A DNA stretch of 64,000 nt from Alsobacter ponti (GTDB taxonomy: Bacteria; Pseudomonadota; Alphaproteobacteria; Rhizobiales; Beijerinckiaceae). The notes under the pieces were generated by a model, which ran no database searches, was not told the DNA's origin, and was given only the letters and a program-made list of their open reading frames with translations. Below, one piece after another: positions 17,118-25,526 of this stretch (position 1 is the first letter of the stretch; each line of letters starts with the position of its first letter). Position numbers and translations under genes: made by a program. The stretch is from NCBI RefSeq assembly GCF_024294805.1, contig NZ_JANCLU010000003.1, forward strand, positions 124,001 through 188,000, in the 5' to 3' direction.

Positions 17118-18335
17118 TTAGATGATTCCGTCCACGCGCAGCGCCTTGATCTCGTCCTCGGAATACCCGATCTCCCGCAAGACTTCGTCGGTGTGTTGCC
17201 CCTTCTGAGGCGCCACGCGCTTCAGTTCGAACGGCGTTTCACTGAATTGGATCGGGAAGCCATTCCCCTTGATCTGGCCAAGAACGGGATGGTCCACATC
17301 GACGATATAGCCGTTGATCCGCGCCTGCTCATCGAGCACGGCCTCCTGCATCTCGTTGATCGGAGCATGGACCACATCCGCACGGCTCAGTGCGTCGATC
17401 CAGTGGTCCCTGGCCTTGGTCAGGAACAAAGCCTCGAGGAGGAGAATCAGGTCACGCGCATTGTCGGCCCGGAGACTTGGCGTCAGGAAACGAGGATCCG
17501 AAATGAGGTCGGGCCTGCCGACCGCTCCGCAGAACGGTTCCCAGTACTGTGGCTGTGCGCCGCCAATGAATATCCATTTCCCGTCGCCGCAGCGGTACTC
17601 CAGGTTGATCGGGGTATTGGTCTCATAGCGAGGCAGCTTGACGTACTGCTTACCAGTAACAAGAGTCGTGTAGACGTTGAGCTGCTGAAACCAGAGCATA
17701 CTGCCGAACTGCGACGTCGCGATATCCTGACCAAACCCATGTCGCTCGCGCGCCAGGAGGGCGGCGAGGACCGCAATAACGTTGATCTCGGCCGCCTGCA
17801 TGTCCGCGAAGGCGCCGATCGGGTATCGCGGCTCGGTGCCCGGCGGCGATGCAGCCAGCATGAAGCCGGACCGAGCCATGCCGACCGGGTCGAAAGCAGG
17901 GAGCCCCGCCTCCGGACCGTCTCGTCCCACGCCATTGGTAAGCAGCCTGATGATCCGGGGGTTCACCTGCTTCATCCGCTCGTAGGTGAAGCCCCACCGG
18001 TCCTCGACGGACGCCCGCCTGAGATTGCTGATGAACACGTCGCAGGTCTTCAGAAGCCGGAATGCAATTTCCTGCCCCTTGGGCTTACCGACATCGAGGG
18101 TAATCCCCCTCTTGCTCCGGTTCATCATGTCGATGTCGAGGTGGAACGGCTTTCCGTCGACCTCGATCTGCCGCTGGCTGCCCCACTGCTTCGCAGTCGC
18201 GCGGACCAGGTCTCCAGTAACCGGGTGCTCGATCTTGATCACATCGGCGCCCAAATCGCCGAGCATGGACGCGGCGAGAGGGGCCTGGCCAAAAACACCG
18301 AGTTCCAGCACCCGAATCCCATCGAGGATTTTCAT
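17118..18335 (-). CDS. CaiB/BaiF-type (class III) CoA transferase
   Basis: 405 residues from ATG 18335, which overlaps the dctQ stop by 4 nt (ATGA). The start LDGIRVLELGVFGQAPLAA, then LGADVIKIEHPVTGD and the NRSKRGITLD segment are characteristic. It moves CoA between a donor acyl-CoA and a carboxylate acceptor through a mixed anhydride on a catalytic Asp. In this operon it is a second activation route beside the ATP-dependent ligase. Confidence 0.88.
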   Translation of the reverse strand: MKILDGIRVLELGVFGQAPLAASMLGDLGADVIKIEHPVTGDLVRATAKQWGSQRQIEVDGKPFHLDIDMMNRSKRGITLDVGKPKGQEIAFRLLKTCDVFISNLRRASVEDRWGFTYERMKQVNPRIIRLLTNGVGRDGPEAGLPAFDPVGMARSGFMLAASPPGTEPRYPIGAFADMQAAEINVIAVLAALLARERHGFGQDIATSQFGSMLWFQQLNVYTTLVTGKQYVKLPRYETNTPINLEYRCGDGKWIFIGGAQPQYWEPFCGAVGRPDLISDPRFLTPSLRADNARDLILLLEALFLTKARDHWIDALSRADVVHAPINEMQEAVLDEQARINGYIVDVDHPVLGQIKGNGFPIQFSETPFELKRVAPQKGQHTDEVLREIGYSEDEIKALRVDGII

Positions 18336-18874
18336 GTGGCCGAATCCACATTGCCCAGCGACCGGTGCATTTTCCCGGTCAGGTATAGTCTCGTTGCATC
18401 GAGCACGAACTGTAGACACAGCAGCAGGCTGCCCAGCGCCAGCACGAAGCGCGACGGCCAGAACGGTACCTTGATCTTATCGTCGGACGCCTCGTGGGAG
18501 AGCCATGAGTCGAATGCCTGAGCAAAGCCGTACCAAGTGATGATGCCGATCGCGACGAATCCAACGAGCAATCCGAAGTAATCCGTCAGCACGATGCCCC
18601 GCCTCGGAAGGACCCCGTCCAGAATACCGACATGCAGATGAACGCCGTTGGCTTGGGCGTAAACGATCCCGCCGAATACCAGCCCTGCAACGAACAATTC
18701 TGTAATGGGCACTCCGCCCGGTAACGCGTAGCCGAATTTCCGTGAGATCGCGTCCGCGCTGACCAGAACCATGGCAAGGAGGAGGCAGATGATGCTCAGC
18801 CCGAGCATGAACCTGGCATTCAGGTCCGTCAGTTTCTCAACAAGCTTCAACATCACCTGCCTCGTCGATTTCAT
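18332..18874 (-). CDS. TRAP transporter small permease, DctQ type
   Basis: 180 residues with four hydrophobic helices, in the DctQ family by length and layout (SADAISRKFGYALPGGVPITELFV is the conserved loop with Glu). It overlaps dctP upstream and the CoA-transferase gene downstream by 4 nt each, so it is tightly coupled. It bridges DctP and DctM in the inner membrane. Confidence 0.85.
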   Translation of the reverse strand: MKSTRQVMLKLVEKLTDLNARFMLGLSIICLLLAMVLVSADAISRKFGYALPGGVPITELFVAGLVFGGIVYAQANGVHLHVGILDGVLPRRGIVLTDYFGLLVGFVAIGIITWYGFAQAFDSWLSHEASDDKIKVPFWPSRFVLALGSLLLCLQFVLDATRLYLTGKMHRSLGNVDSAT

Positions 18875-19899
18875 TCGTACTTCGACAGGGTCTTGCGGAA
18901 CGCATCGAGCAGTTCCTGTCCAGGCACTCCGGCCTCCTTCATGCGCGTAACCCAGATTTGCACGCCCTCGTCACTCACCTTCTGGGACACGGCTGTTATT
19001 TGCGGTATTTCTTTGAACGTGACCCCATTGGCTTTCATCTTGTCAAAGAATTCGGAGAGACCGGCCTCATAGTCGGCAATCTGCTTGTCAAGGAACTCAG
19101 CACTCGTTTGAAGGATGATCTTCTGCATCTCGGGTGAAATGCCGTTCCAAACGTCCTCGTTGATCACGTAGATGAGCGGCGGCCCGAGCGGAATTCCGAG
19201 CGACCAACCGAACTTGGCGTAGTCCGTCCATTTCCACTCGTAGATGTCCTTGACCGAGCTGCTCAATCCATCAACAGTGCCCCTCTGAAGGGCGGTGTAG
19301 ACGTCGGCGGCCCCCATGGTCACCACCTCGGCGCCCATTGCGCGCAGGATGTCGGCTCGCAGCCCGCCGGGCGACCGCAGGCGCAGACCCTTTACGTCGG
19401 CCGGTCCGGCGACCGGCTTGGTCGTCACGGCCATGCTCGGACCGTGATGGCCGAACACGGTGAGGCCGATCATCTTGCGCTTGTGCAGTTCCGCGCGAAG
19501 CGTCTTGTCGTTCTGGACCATGTCGGCAAATGCACGAATGGCGCCGACGCTTGTCTTCGCGACGGGGAGATCGAACACGCCGAGCGCGGGCACGAACGAG
19601 GCGTCGTAGATGTATACGTTCGAACCCATCTCCGGATAGCCCTTGGCGACACCGATGGGAATGTCCTTCCCGCCCACCAGGGCGCCGGCCCAATACGGTC
19701 GGATCTTCACGGCTCCGTTCGTCCGCTTCTCGATCTCATTGATCCACCACTCGACGTTCCGGGTCCGGATGGTCCCGGCAGGCTCGATATCGGCGTAATT
19801 CAGGACGAGTGGCTTATCCTTCGTCTGCGCAAGTCCGACGCCCGTCATCGCAACGGTCGCCATGAGCATGGACAGCAACGACACGATTTTCCGCGACAT
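18871..19899 (-). CDS. TRAP transporter substrate-binding protein, DctP type
   Basis: 342 residues from ATG 19899, which has GGAGGAG upstream. A Sec signal peptide covers the first 25 residues (MSRKIVSLLSMLMATVAM to VGLAQ). The mature protein has DctP features: WWINEIEKRTNGAVKIRPYW, VKGLRLRSPGGLRADI with the carboxylate-binding Arg region, and ADVYTALQRGTVDGLS. The ligand is expected to be an organic acid. It is the first TRAP gene in the operon, 52 bp after the DUF35 gene. Confidence 0.88.
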   Translation of the reverse strand: MSRKIVSLLSMLMATVAMTGVGLAQTKDKPLVLNYADIEPAGTIRTRNVEWWINEIEKRTNGAVKIRPYWAGALVGGKDIPIGVAKGYPEMGSNVYIYDASFVPALGVFDLPVAKTSVGAIRAFADMVQNDKTLRAELHKRKMIGLTVFGHHGPSMAVTTKPVAGPADVKGLRLRSPGGLRADILRAMGAEVVTMGAADVYTALQRGTVDGLSSSVKDIYEWKWTDYAKFGWSLGIPLGPPLIYVINEDVWNGISPEMQKIILQTSAEFLDKQIADYEAGLSEFFDKMKANGVTFKEIPQITAVSQKVSDEGVQIWVTRMKEAGVPGQELLDAFRKTLSKYE

Positions 19900-19951
19900 G
19901 AGTTTGTCTCCTCCCTCCGATGTTCGTTGTGCGCAGGCCAGCAGAGCGAAC

Positions 19952-20371
19952 TCAGTCGACAAGTTCAAAGACGGGAAGTGTCAGGTCATTCTCGATCTGC
20001 TTGAAGGCTACCCTCACGGGCGCCCCGACCCTCATGTTCTCGTCCCGCGCATTGATGATGTTGGTGCCGAGCAGCGGTCCCTCGTCGAGTTCGACGATTG
20101 CGACCTGGTAAGGGACGAGGGCGCCGGGAAAGTACGGGCGATGGATAACTGCCCAAGACCAAAGCGTCCCGCGACCGGGCACCTCGGTCCAACTTGCGTG
20201 CGTGCTGAGGCAGCGCTTGCAGCAGGGCACCGGCGGGAAACGGTGACGACCGCAACCTTCGCAGCGAAGCACCATCAGCCTGTTCTGCTTCGCGCCGTCC
20301 CAGAAGGGTCTGTTTTGATCGGTGATCTGGGGCGGCGGCAGGTTGTAATGACTTGCGTTCACATCGTTCAT
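19952..20371 (-). CDS. Zn-ribbon/OB-fold protein (DUF35), thiolase partner
   Basis: 139 residues. A rubredoxin-like Zn ribbon is at about 37-55 (CEGCG and CCKRC) and an OB fold follows (GRGTLWSWAVIHRPY, YQVAIVELDEGP). DUF35 proteins bind acyl-CoA and partner with thiolase-like enzymes, as in the Ltp2-DUF35 steroid aldolase. The thiolase-like gene ends 7 bp upstream, which supports a complex here. Confidence 0.85.
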   Translation of the reverse strand: MNDVNASHYNLPPPQITDQNRPFWDGAKQNRLMVLRCEGCGRHRFPPVPCCKRCLSTHASWTEVPGRGTLWSWAVIHRPYFPGALVPYQVAIVELDEGPLLGTNIINARDENMRVGAPVRVAFKQIENDLTLPVFELVD

Positions 20372-20378
20372 GGCGCCC

Positions 20379-21521
20379 TCACACAGAGTATATGATAGTG
20401 CTCATGGGCACACCTGGGTTGGAATACTGTGCGATTTCCGCGTCTTTGACCTGCCGCGCACCGCACTCTCCACGGAGCTGACGAATGCATTCCGCATGGT
20501 GCGTCCAGCCAAGCAGGTAGCTCTCCGACAGGTGGCCGCCATGCGGATTGATGGGCAGATCGCCGCCCACCCGAATACGACCGCCCGCGATGAAGTCGGG
20601 CGCTTCGCCCTGCTTGCAGAAACCCAGGCCTTCGAGCTGGAAGAAGATGGTGGGCGCGAAATGATCGTAGGCGCACAGGAGATCGATGTCTCCGTGACTG
20701 ACGTCGGCCATCTCGTAAGCCTGCTTCGCGGCCCGCTGCGTCCCCGAGAACCCGAAGTCGGGTCCCCAGAGGAGATCGTGCTCCTCGAAGTCCTCGAACT
20801 CGCCAAATCCGGCGATGTAGACAGGCTTCTTCTTCGCATCGGCCGCGCGGTCCTTGCGCGTCAGAATCAGGCAGACCGCCCCGTCGTTCACCAGGCAGCA
20901 GTCGTTGCGCCTCAGCGGCTCCACAATCCAGGGCGCGGCCCAATAATCGTCCAGCGTCATCGTCTTGCTGTGCATGATCGCGGCCGGATTCAAATTGGCA
21001 TGATGCCTGAATGTCAGCGCAATCTCCGCGAGTTGTTCAGGCTTCGTGCCGTAGAAATGGGAATATCTGCGGTACAGCATCGCAAGCCGTGTCACCGCAG
21101 CCGTGTAACCCCACGGCTCGAAGGGGTCCTGCATGGGGCCCTTGCGAAAGCTCGGTCCACCGTAGACGTGGTTGCGCGATCCGCCATCGTCCGCGTAGAT
21201 CAGCGCAATGCAGTTCGCGAGGCCAGCCTCCAGCGCCGCGACCGCTTGAATGACCTCGACACCGCTTTGAGCACCCCATCCGGCAGGGTGGCTCATGTAT
21301 CGGGTCCTCAGTCCCAGCATTTCACTCATACGCTGGATGTGTGGGGCCCTGTGGACGACGAGGCCGTCGATTTGATCCCTGCTCACCCCACTGTCGTCGA
21401 GTGCTGCCAGGAACGCATCGACGCCCAGCGCCGTGGCATCCTTGTCGGGGAATTTCCCGTAAGCGCTGGTGCCGACCCCGACGACGGCAACCTTCCGCGA
21501 CAGTGATTTCAGCCTGTCCAT
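20379..21521 (-). CDS. Thiolase-superfamily (lipid-transfer/aldolase-type) protein
   Basis: 380 residues with the thiolase-like fold of sterol carrier protein-type enzymes: start KVAVVGVGTSAYGKFPD, central HPAGWGAQSGVEVIQAVAALEAG, and C-terminal GGDLPINPHGGHLSESYLLG, where NPxGG is conserved. A canonical nucleophile Cys context is not obvious, although Cys follows the EAGLAN stretch. Together with DUF35 it most resembles retro-aldol or non-thiolytic enzymes rather than a classical acetyl-CoA acetyltransferase. Confidence 0.8.
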   Translation of the reverse strand: MDRLKSLSRKVAVVGVGTSAYGKFPDKDATALGVDAFLAALDDSGVSRDQIDGLVVHRAPHIQRMSEMLGLRTRYMSHPAGWGAQSGVEVIQAVAALEAGLANCIALIYADDGGSRNHVYGGPSFRKGPMQDPFEPWGYTAAVTRLAMLYRRYSHFYGTKPEQLAEIALTFRHHANLNPAAIMHSKTMTLDDYWAAPWIVEPLRRNDCCLVNDGAVCLILTRKDRAADAKKKPVYIAGFGEFEDFEEHDLLWGPDFGFSGTQRAAKQAYEMADVSHGDIDLLCAYDHFAPTIFFQLEGLGFCKQGEAPDFIAGGRIRVGGDLPINPHGGHLSESYLLGWTHHAECIRQLRGECGARQVKDAEIAQYSNPGVPMSTIIYSV

Positions 21522-21528
21522 TTTCCCG

Positions 21529-21759
21529 CTACTCGCTCAGGTCGCCGTCTTTGATGGGATGGCCTTCACGTGGCCCAGTGCTACGCACGTCTGGCTCGAC
21601 ATCCGGCAGGCCCGACCATGGATCGTGCTCGTAGAGCAGATCGGCCAGGATCGCGGTGGTTCGCTCACCGGCCCGCCGGGTCGACAAGGTCTCACTGCTC
21701 GCAAGGCGACGCGCCAGTTCGAGCATGTCGCGCGCCGTCTGGAACTCGTCCGGGCTCAT
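21529..21759 (-). CDS. Small uncharacterised protein between CoA ligase and thiolase
   Basis: 76 residues, hydrophilic and acidic at the C-terminus, with an N-terminal helix (EFQTARDMLELARRLAS). Its ATG overlaps the ligase stop by 4 nt and its stop is 7 bp before the thiolase-like gene, which is the best evidence that it is real. No family recognised. Confidence 0.6.
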   Translation of the reverse strand: MSPDEFQTARDMLELARRLASSETLSTRRAGERTTAILADLLYEHDPWSGLPDVEPDVRSTGPREGHPIKDGDLSE

Positions 21760-23168
21760 CGCTTTTGGACCTTCAGTTCGTTGGCGGCCGCTTCGCGAGA
21801 GCTGCCGCGGTCATCGGTCCATCTCCTGGCCTTGGTCTGTTCGAACCTGGGGAGGCTGCCTTGCTCGGCATCCGACAGGTCCATGGACACGTCGGTCATC
21901 GCCTTGATGCTGTCTCGCATCGTCTGCAGCACGAGCAGCCTCTCGTCGGGGGAGAGCGTGCCGCCGCGGAACTCTATGCGCACATCGACCCGCTCGCGCC
22001 CATCTTGGTCGATCCAGATGCGTCCCTGGTACTCCTCCGATGCGGGATGTTCGAAAATCACGGAATCGACGGCGTCGGGCCAGACGTTCTGACCGCGGAT
22101 CTTGATCATGTCGTCGACCCGCGCGATCGAGCCGCACTCCACGCCGTGGAACGGCCGTCCGCAATCGCAATAGCTCGCAGGACGAAAACGGGCCCGATCG
22201 AAGGTCCGGAAGCGAATGATCGGGAAGTCTTCGTTGTACAGATTCGTGAGGAAGACTTCCCCGTCCTCGCCATCTTCCGCAGGAAGTCCGCTGCCGAATT
22301 TCAGGATGTCGAAGTGAATGCGATGCTCGATATTGTGGAGCATGCGGGGACGACCGTCCTGGAAGTGCAGCCCGGAGCACGAGAACATGTGGCTTCCGCC
22401 AGCCTGGGTGCTGCCATACCATTCCCCGAGCCTGGCGCCCCAGAACTCTTCCATGCGCCCGACCCATGCCGGCCCGCTATGCGCTTCACCTGCGATGAGG
22501 ATCGCTTTCAGTTCTGGAAAAGCACGGCGGGGGTCGATGCCGGCCTCGCGACACATGATGCTGAGCCGCGTGAGATAGCTCGGTTGCGTCATGATCAGGT
22601 GAGGCGATGCGCTGGCGAGTGTTCGCAGCCGCTGCGCATTGTCGTATGGAGCGAGCTGAAATTGCACCAGCCCGAAGCGCTCACTCGCATTCTTCAACCA
22701 GTTCCCGCCGGCCTCCATGGCCACCCGGTTGAAATGAACGACGCGATCCCCGGGCTCTATGCCCGCCCACACGCATTGATAGAAGAACGCCGAGGACCAG
22801 AACTCCGTGTCGATCTCCGAAAGGCAGTGAAATTCCTGCCCCGCACCGCTCGTACCACTTGTATGGAAGACTGAACCCAGGCGCACGCCCGCTCCCTGGG
22901 CCCGGAGGCCGAACGGCGGATTCTCGCGCTGATCGGCAAGCAGAATCTGCTTGTCGATCGGAGGGATTCTCTTGCGAAAATCATCTATCGTCTTGATATC
23001 GTCAGGAGATACTTTCGCGCCGTCGTACAGAGCTCTGTAGAACGGGTTTTTCTCATACGCTCGAGCAACAACCCGCTGGATACGGCGCAGCTGCAATCCC
23101 TCGATTTCTGTTCGAGAGGCGCACTCTAGCCGCGGATTTACATAGGCACGCCGAGTCGCGTTGCGCAT
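21756..23168 (-). CDS. Phenylacetate-CoA ligase-like (PaaK-type) adenylate-forming enzyme
   Basis: About 470 residues from ATG 23168 (GAGGAG upstream; ATG 23213 lacks an SD). PaaK-like features: YEKNPFYRALYDGA near the N-terminus, the ATP-binding loop HTSGTSGAGQEF, EWYGSTQAGG in place of the usual YGxTE, GEVFLTNLYNEDFPIIRFRTFD, and the C-terminal KIRGQNVWPDAVDSVIF. It activates a carboxylic acid to its CoA ester and is the first gene of the long minus-strand operon. Confidence 0.85.
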   Translation of the reverse strand: MRNATRRAYVNPRLECASRTEIEGLQLRRIQRVVARAYEKNPFYRALYDGAKVSPDDIKTIDDFRKRIPPIDKQILLADQRENPPFGLRAQGAGVRLGSVFHTSGTSGAGQEFHCLSEIDTEFWSSAFFYQCVWAGIEPGDRVVHFNRVAMEAGGNWLKNASERFGLVQFQLAPYDNAQRLRTLASASPHLIMTQPSYLTRLSIMCREAGIDPRRAFPELKAILIAGEAHSGPAWVGRMEEFWGARLGEWYGSTQAGGSHMFSCSGLHFQDGRPRMLHNIEHRIHFDILKFGSGLPAEDGEDGEVFLTNLYNEDFPIIRFRTFDRARFRPASYCDCGRPFHGVECGSIARVDDMIKIRGQNVWPDAVDSVIFEHPASEEYQGRIWIDQDGRERVDVRIEFRGGTLSPDERLLVLQTMRDSIKAMTDVSMDLSDAEQGSLPRFEQTKARRWTDDRGSSREAAANELKVQKR

Positions 23169-23536
23169 TGTTGCGGGCGCTCCTCTCAGGGCGTCGTCTT
23201 GTCGCGACGCCATATCTGAACGTTAGGCCCGCGCCCGCGCCGCTGTCAACTCCATGAATAATGATTCACGAGTCGCATCCACGATCAGTTTGTGTATGCT
23301 CTGGAGACCCGGCAACCGATCGAGATTGGCCTGATGGACAATTGGATCATGAGGGCGTCCGCGATTTCCGATTCCCAGGCGCGTCGATGCAAAGGCAAGC
23401 CGCGCAGGGCGGCTCGTTCTGAAGTCAGGCCGACGACTTGTCCCGCCAGCGTTTCTGTCGCGCCCATCGTGACGACGACCGATCCGGCGGGGGCATCCAG
23501 ACACCTGCGCATTCAACGGAAAAAGCCGAGGCACAC
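23169..23536. other. Divergent promoter region of the catabolic island
   Basis: 368 bp between the ligase gene (minus) and the E1-alpha gene (plus). No gene is supported. It holds the palindrome described at 23255-23268 and is AT-richer near 23250-23350. Confidence 0.6.
23255..23268. promoter_or_regulatory. TGAAT-N4-ATTCA palindrome, candidate TetR operator
   Basis: TGAATAATGATTCA is a perfect inverted repeat with a 4-nt centre in the divergent promoter region, 87 bp from the ligase start. TetR regulators of CoA-ester catabolism often bind AT-rich palindromes of this type. The TetR-hotdog gene at the far end of the minus operon is the candidate ligand. Confidence 0.5.
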
Positions 23537-24544
23537 GTGTCCGCCAAGCCGATGAATACATCGAGACGGGCACAGGCCGGCAAGGCCGTCGACTTGCCCG
23601 CGCTGTACAAGTCCATGCTGCTGATCCGGCGTACCGAGGAGCGCCTGGCGACACTCTTCGCCGATGGCGAGGTCCCTGGCTTCATTCATCTGAGCATCGG
23701 ACAGGAAGCCGTATCCGCCGGCGTGATGTCCAACCTGACGAAGGCCGACACCATCGCCTCCACGCACCGGGGACATGGACATGCGCTCGCAAAGGGCCTC
23801 TCGCTCGAAGGCTTCTTCTCGGAGCTCCTGGCCCGCCGTGAAGGACTGTGCCAGGGACGCGGCGGTTCGATGCATGTGGCCGACATGTCCGTCGGGATGC
23901 TCGGAGCCAACGGCATCGTCGGAGCGGGCCTTTCGATCGCACTTGGCAGCGCCCTCGCCCACAAGCGCCTGAGGCCCGGCACCATCGCGGTCGCCTTCTT
24001 CGGCGACGGCGCTCTCGCCGAGGGTCTTCTGCACGAAACCCTCAACATGGCGGCCCTCTGGAAGCTGCCTCTCCTGTTCGTTTGCGAGAACAACGGCTGG
24101 AGCGAATTCCTGCCGTCCGAGAAGCAGATTGCCTTCACTCTCGAGAGGCTGTCCGCCGCGTACGCGATCCCTTACGAGCGCGTCGACGGGAACGACGCGG
24201 AGGCCGTGGCCCTCCGTTCGCGCGAGATCATCGAGGCGGTGCGGCGCAGTGGGCCGGCGGTGCTGGAATGCGCCACGGTCCGCGTTCGGGGTCACTTCGA
24301 AGGTGATGCCCAGAAGTATCGGGACAGGGCAGATCTTGAAGACGTCGCCAAGGTCGACCCGATCATGCGGTGCGAAGCCGTCCTGAAGAAGACGCGGATG
24401 TCCGACGAAGCGCTCCAGGCGCTCGATGCCGACGTGAGGTCTGCGATCGAGAACGCCATCTCGGTCGCCCGTGCCGGGCAGGATCCCGACTTCGAGCGTG
24501 CCCGCGAAGACGTCTACACGCCACAAGGCTTCGCAAGCCCATGA
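23537..24544 (+). CDS. 2-oxoacid dehydrogenase E1 component, alpha subunit (acetoin/pyruvate type)
   Basis: 335 residues from GTG 23537, which has GAGG at 5 nt; ATG 23552 lacks an SD. TPP-dependent E1-alpha features: LIRRTEERLATLF, GFIHLSIGQEAV, THRGHGHALAKG, GGSMHVADM, and the TPP motif starting FFGDGALAEG and ending CENN. It decarboxylates a 2-oxo acid with E1-beta and passes the acyl group to E2 lipoate. First gene of the plus-strand operon. Confidence 0.9.
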   Translation: MSAKPMNTSRRAQAGKAVDLPALYKSMLLIRRTEERLATLFADGEVPGFIHLSIGQEAVSAGVMSNLTKADTIASTHRGHGHALAKGLSLEGFFSELLARREGLCQGRGGSMHVADMSVGMLGANGIVGAGLSIALGSALAHKRLRPGTIAVAFFGDGALAEGLLHETLNMAALWKLPLLFVCENNGWSEFLPSEKQIAFTLERLSAAYAIPYERVDGNDAEAVALRSREIIEAVRRSGPAVLECATVRVRGHFEGDAQKYRDRADLEDVAKVDPIMRCEAVLKKTRMSDEALQALDADVRSAIENAISVARAGQDPDFERAREDVYTPQGFASP

Positions 24545-25515
24545 CCGAGATCCGCTACCTGCGCGCCATCAACATGGCGCTGGCCGACGCGATGGCCGAG
24601 GATGACACGGTCGTGGTGTTCGGCGAGGACGTCTCCGAGGCTGGAGGGTCCTTCGGCGCCAGCCGCGGCTTGCGTGATCGGTTCGGGCCGGACCGCATCT
24701 TCGACACCCCGATATCCGAGGCCGCCATCGCCGGAGCCGCCGTCGGCGTCGCCATGAGCGGTCTTCGCCCGGTGATCGAGATCATGTTCATGGATTTCAT
24801 CACCCTGACCATGGACGCGCTGGTCAACCAGGCGGCCAAGGCGCGGTTCATGTTCGGCGGGCAAGGATCCGTCCCGATGGTCCTCCGCACGCCCCATGGG
24901 GCGGGACTGGGAGCAGGACCGCAACACTCCCAGTGCCTCGAAGCCTGGCTCGCCCATGTTCCCGGTCTCAAGGTCGTGTGCCCGTCGGACCCGGCTTCCG
25001 CCTACGGCCTCCTGCGAGCTGCGATCCGCGACCCCGACCCCGTCATCATGGTCGAGAACAAGGCCCTCTACGGGATGAAGGCCGAAGTCGCCGATGAGCT
25101 CCCCGTCCTTCCTATCGGAAAGGCGGCCATCCTGCGGAGAGGAAAGGAGGTGACGCTCGTGTCGTACGGCGCATCAGTGCACATCTGCAGCGCAGCCGCC
25201 GCCCAGCTCGAAGCGGACGGGATTTCCGCCGAAGTGATCGATCTGCGTTCTCTACAGCCTTGGGATGAGGCGACTGTGCTCGAGTCTCTCTCGAGCACTC
25301 ATCGGTTGGTCGTGGTGCACGAGGCCGTAGAGGCCTTCGGCCCCGGCGCGGAGATCGCCGCCCGCATGGCCGATGTGGGTTTCGACGAACTCGACGGTCC
25401 CATCGTCCGCGTCGGAGCCCCTTTCATGCCCGTGCCGTTCTCGAAGGCCCTCGAAGGCCGCTATCTGCCCGACGCAGCCAAGGTGGTGGCAGCGGTCAGG
25501 CGTACCCTCGCGTGA
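24541..25515 (+). CDS. 2-oxoacid dehydrogenase E1 component, beta subunit
   Basis: 324 residues; the ATG overlaps the alpha stop by 4 nt. Conserved segments are EDVSEAGGSFGASRGLRDRFG, DTPISEAAIAGAAVGVAMSGLRPVIEIMFMDF, RTPHGAGLGAGPQHSQ and the C-terminal LRSLQPWDEATVLESL. It forms the E1 heterotetramer with the preceding gene product. Confidence 0.92.
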   Translation: MTEIRYLRAINMALADAMAEDDTVVVFGEDVSEAGGSFGASRGLRDRFGPDRIFDTPISEAAIAGAAVGVAMSGLRPVIEIMFMDFITLTMDALVNQAAKARFMFGGQGSVPMVLRTPHGAGLGAGPQHSQCLEAWLAHVPGLKVVCPSDPASAYGLLRAAIRDPDPVIMVENKALYGMKAEVADELPVLPIGKAAILRRGKEVTLVSYGASVHICSAAAAQLEADGISAEVIDLRSLQPWDEATVLESLSSTHRLVVVHEAVEAFGPGAEIAARMADVGFDELDGPIVRVGAPFMPVPFSKALEGRYLPDAAKVVAAVRRTLA

Positions 25516-25526
25516 AGGATCTCGCC

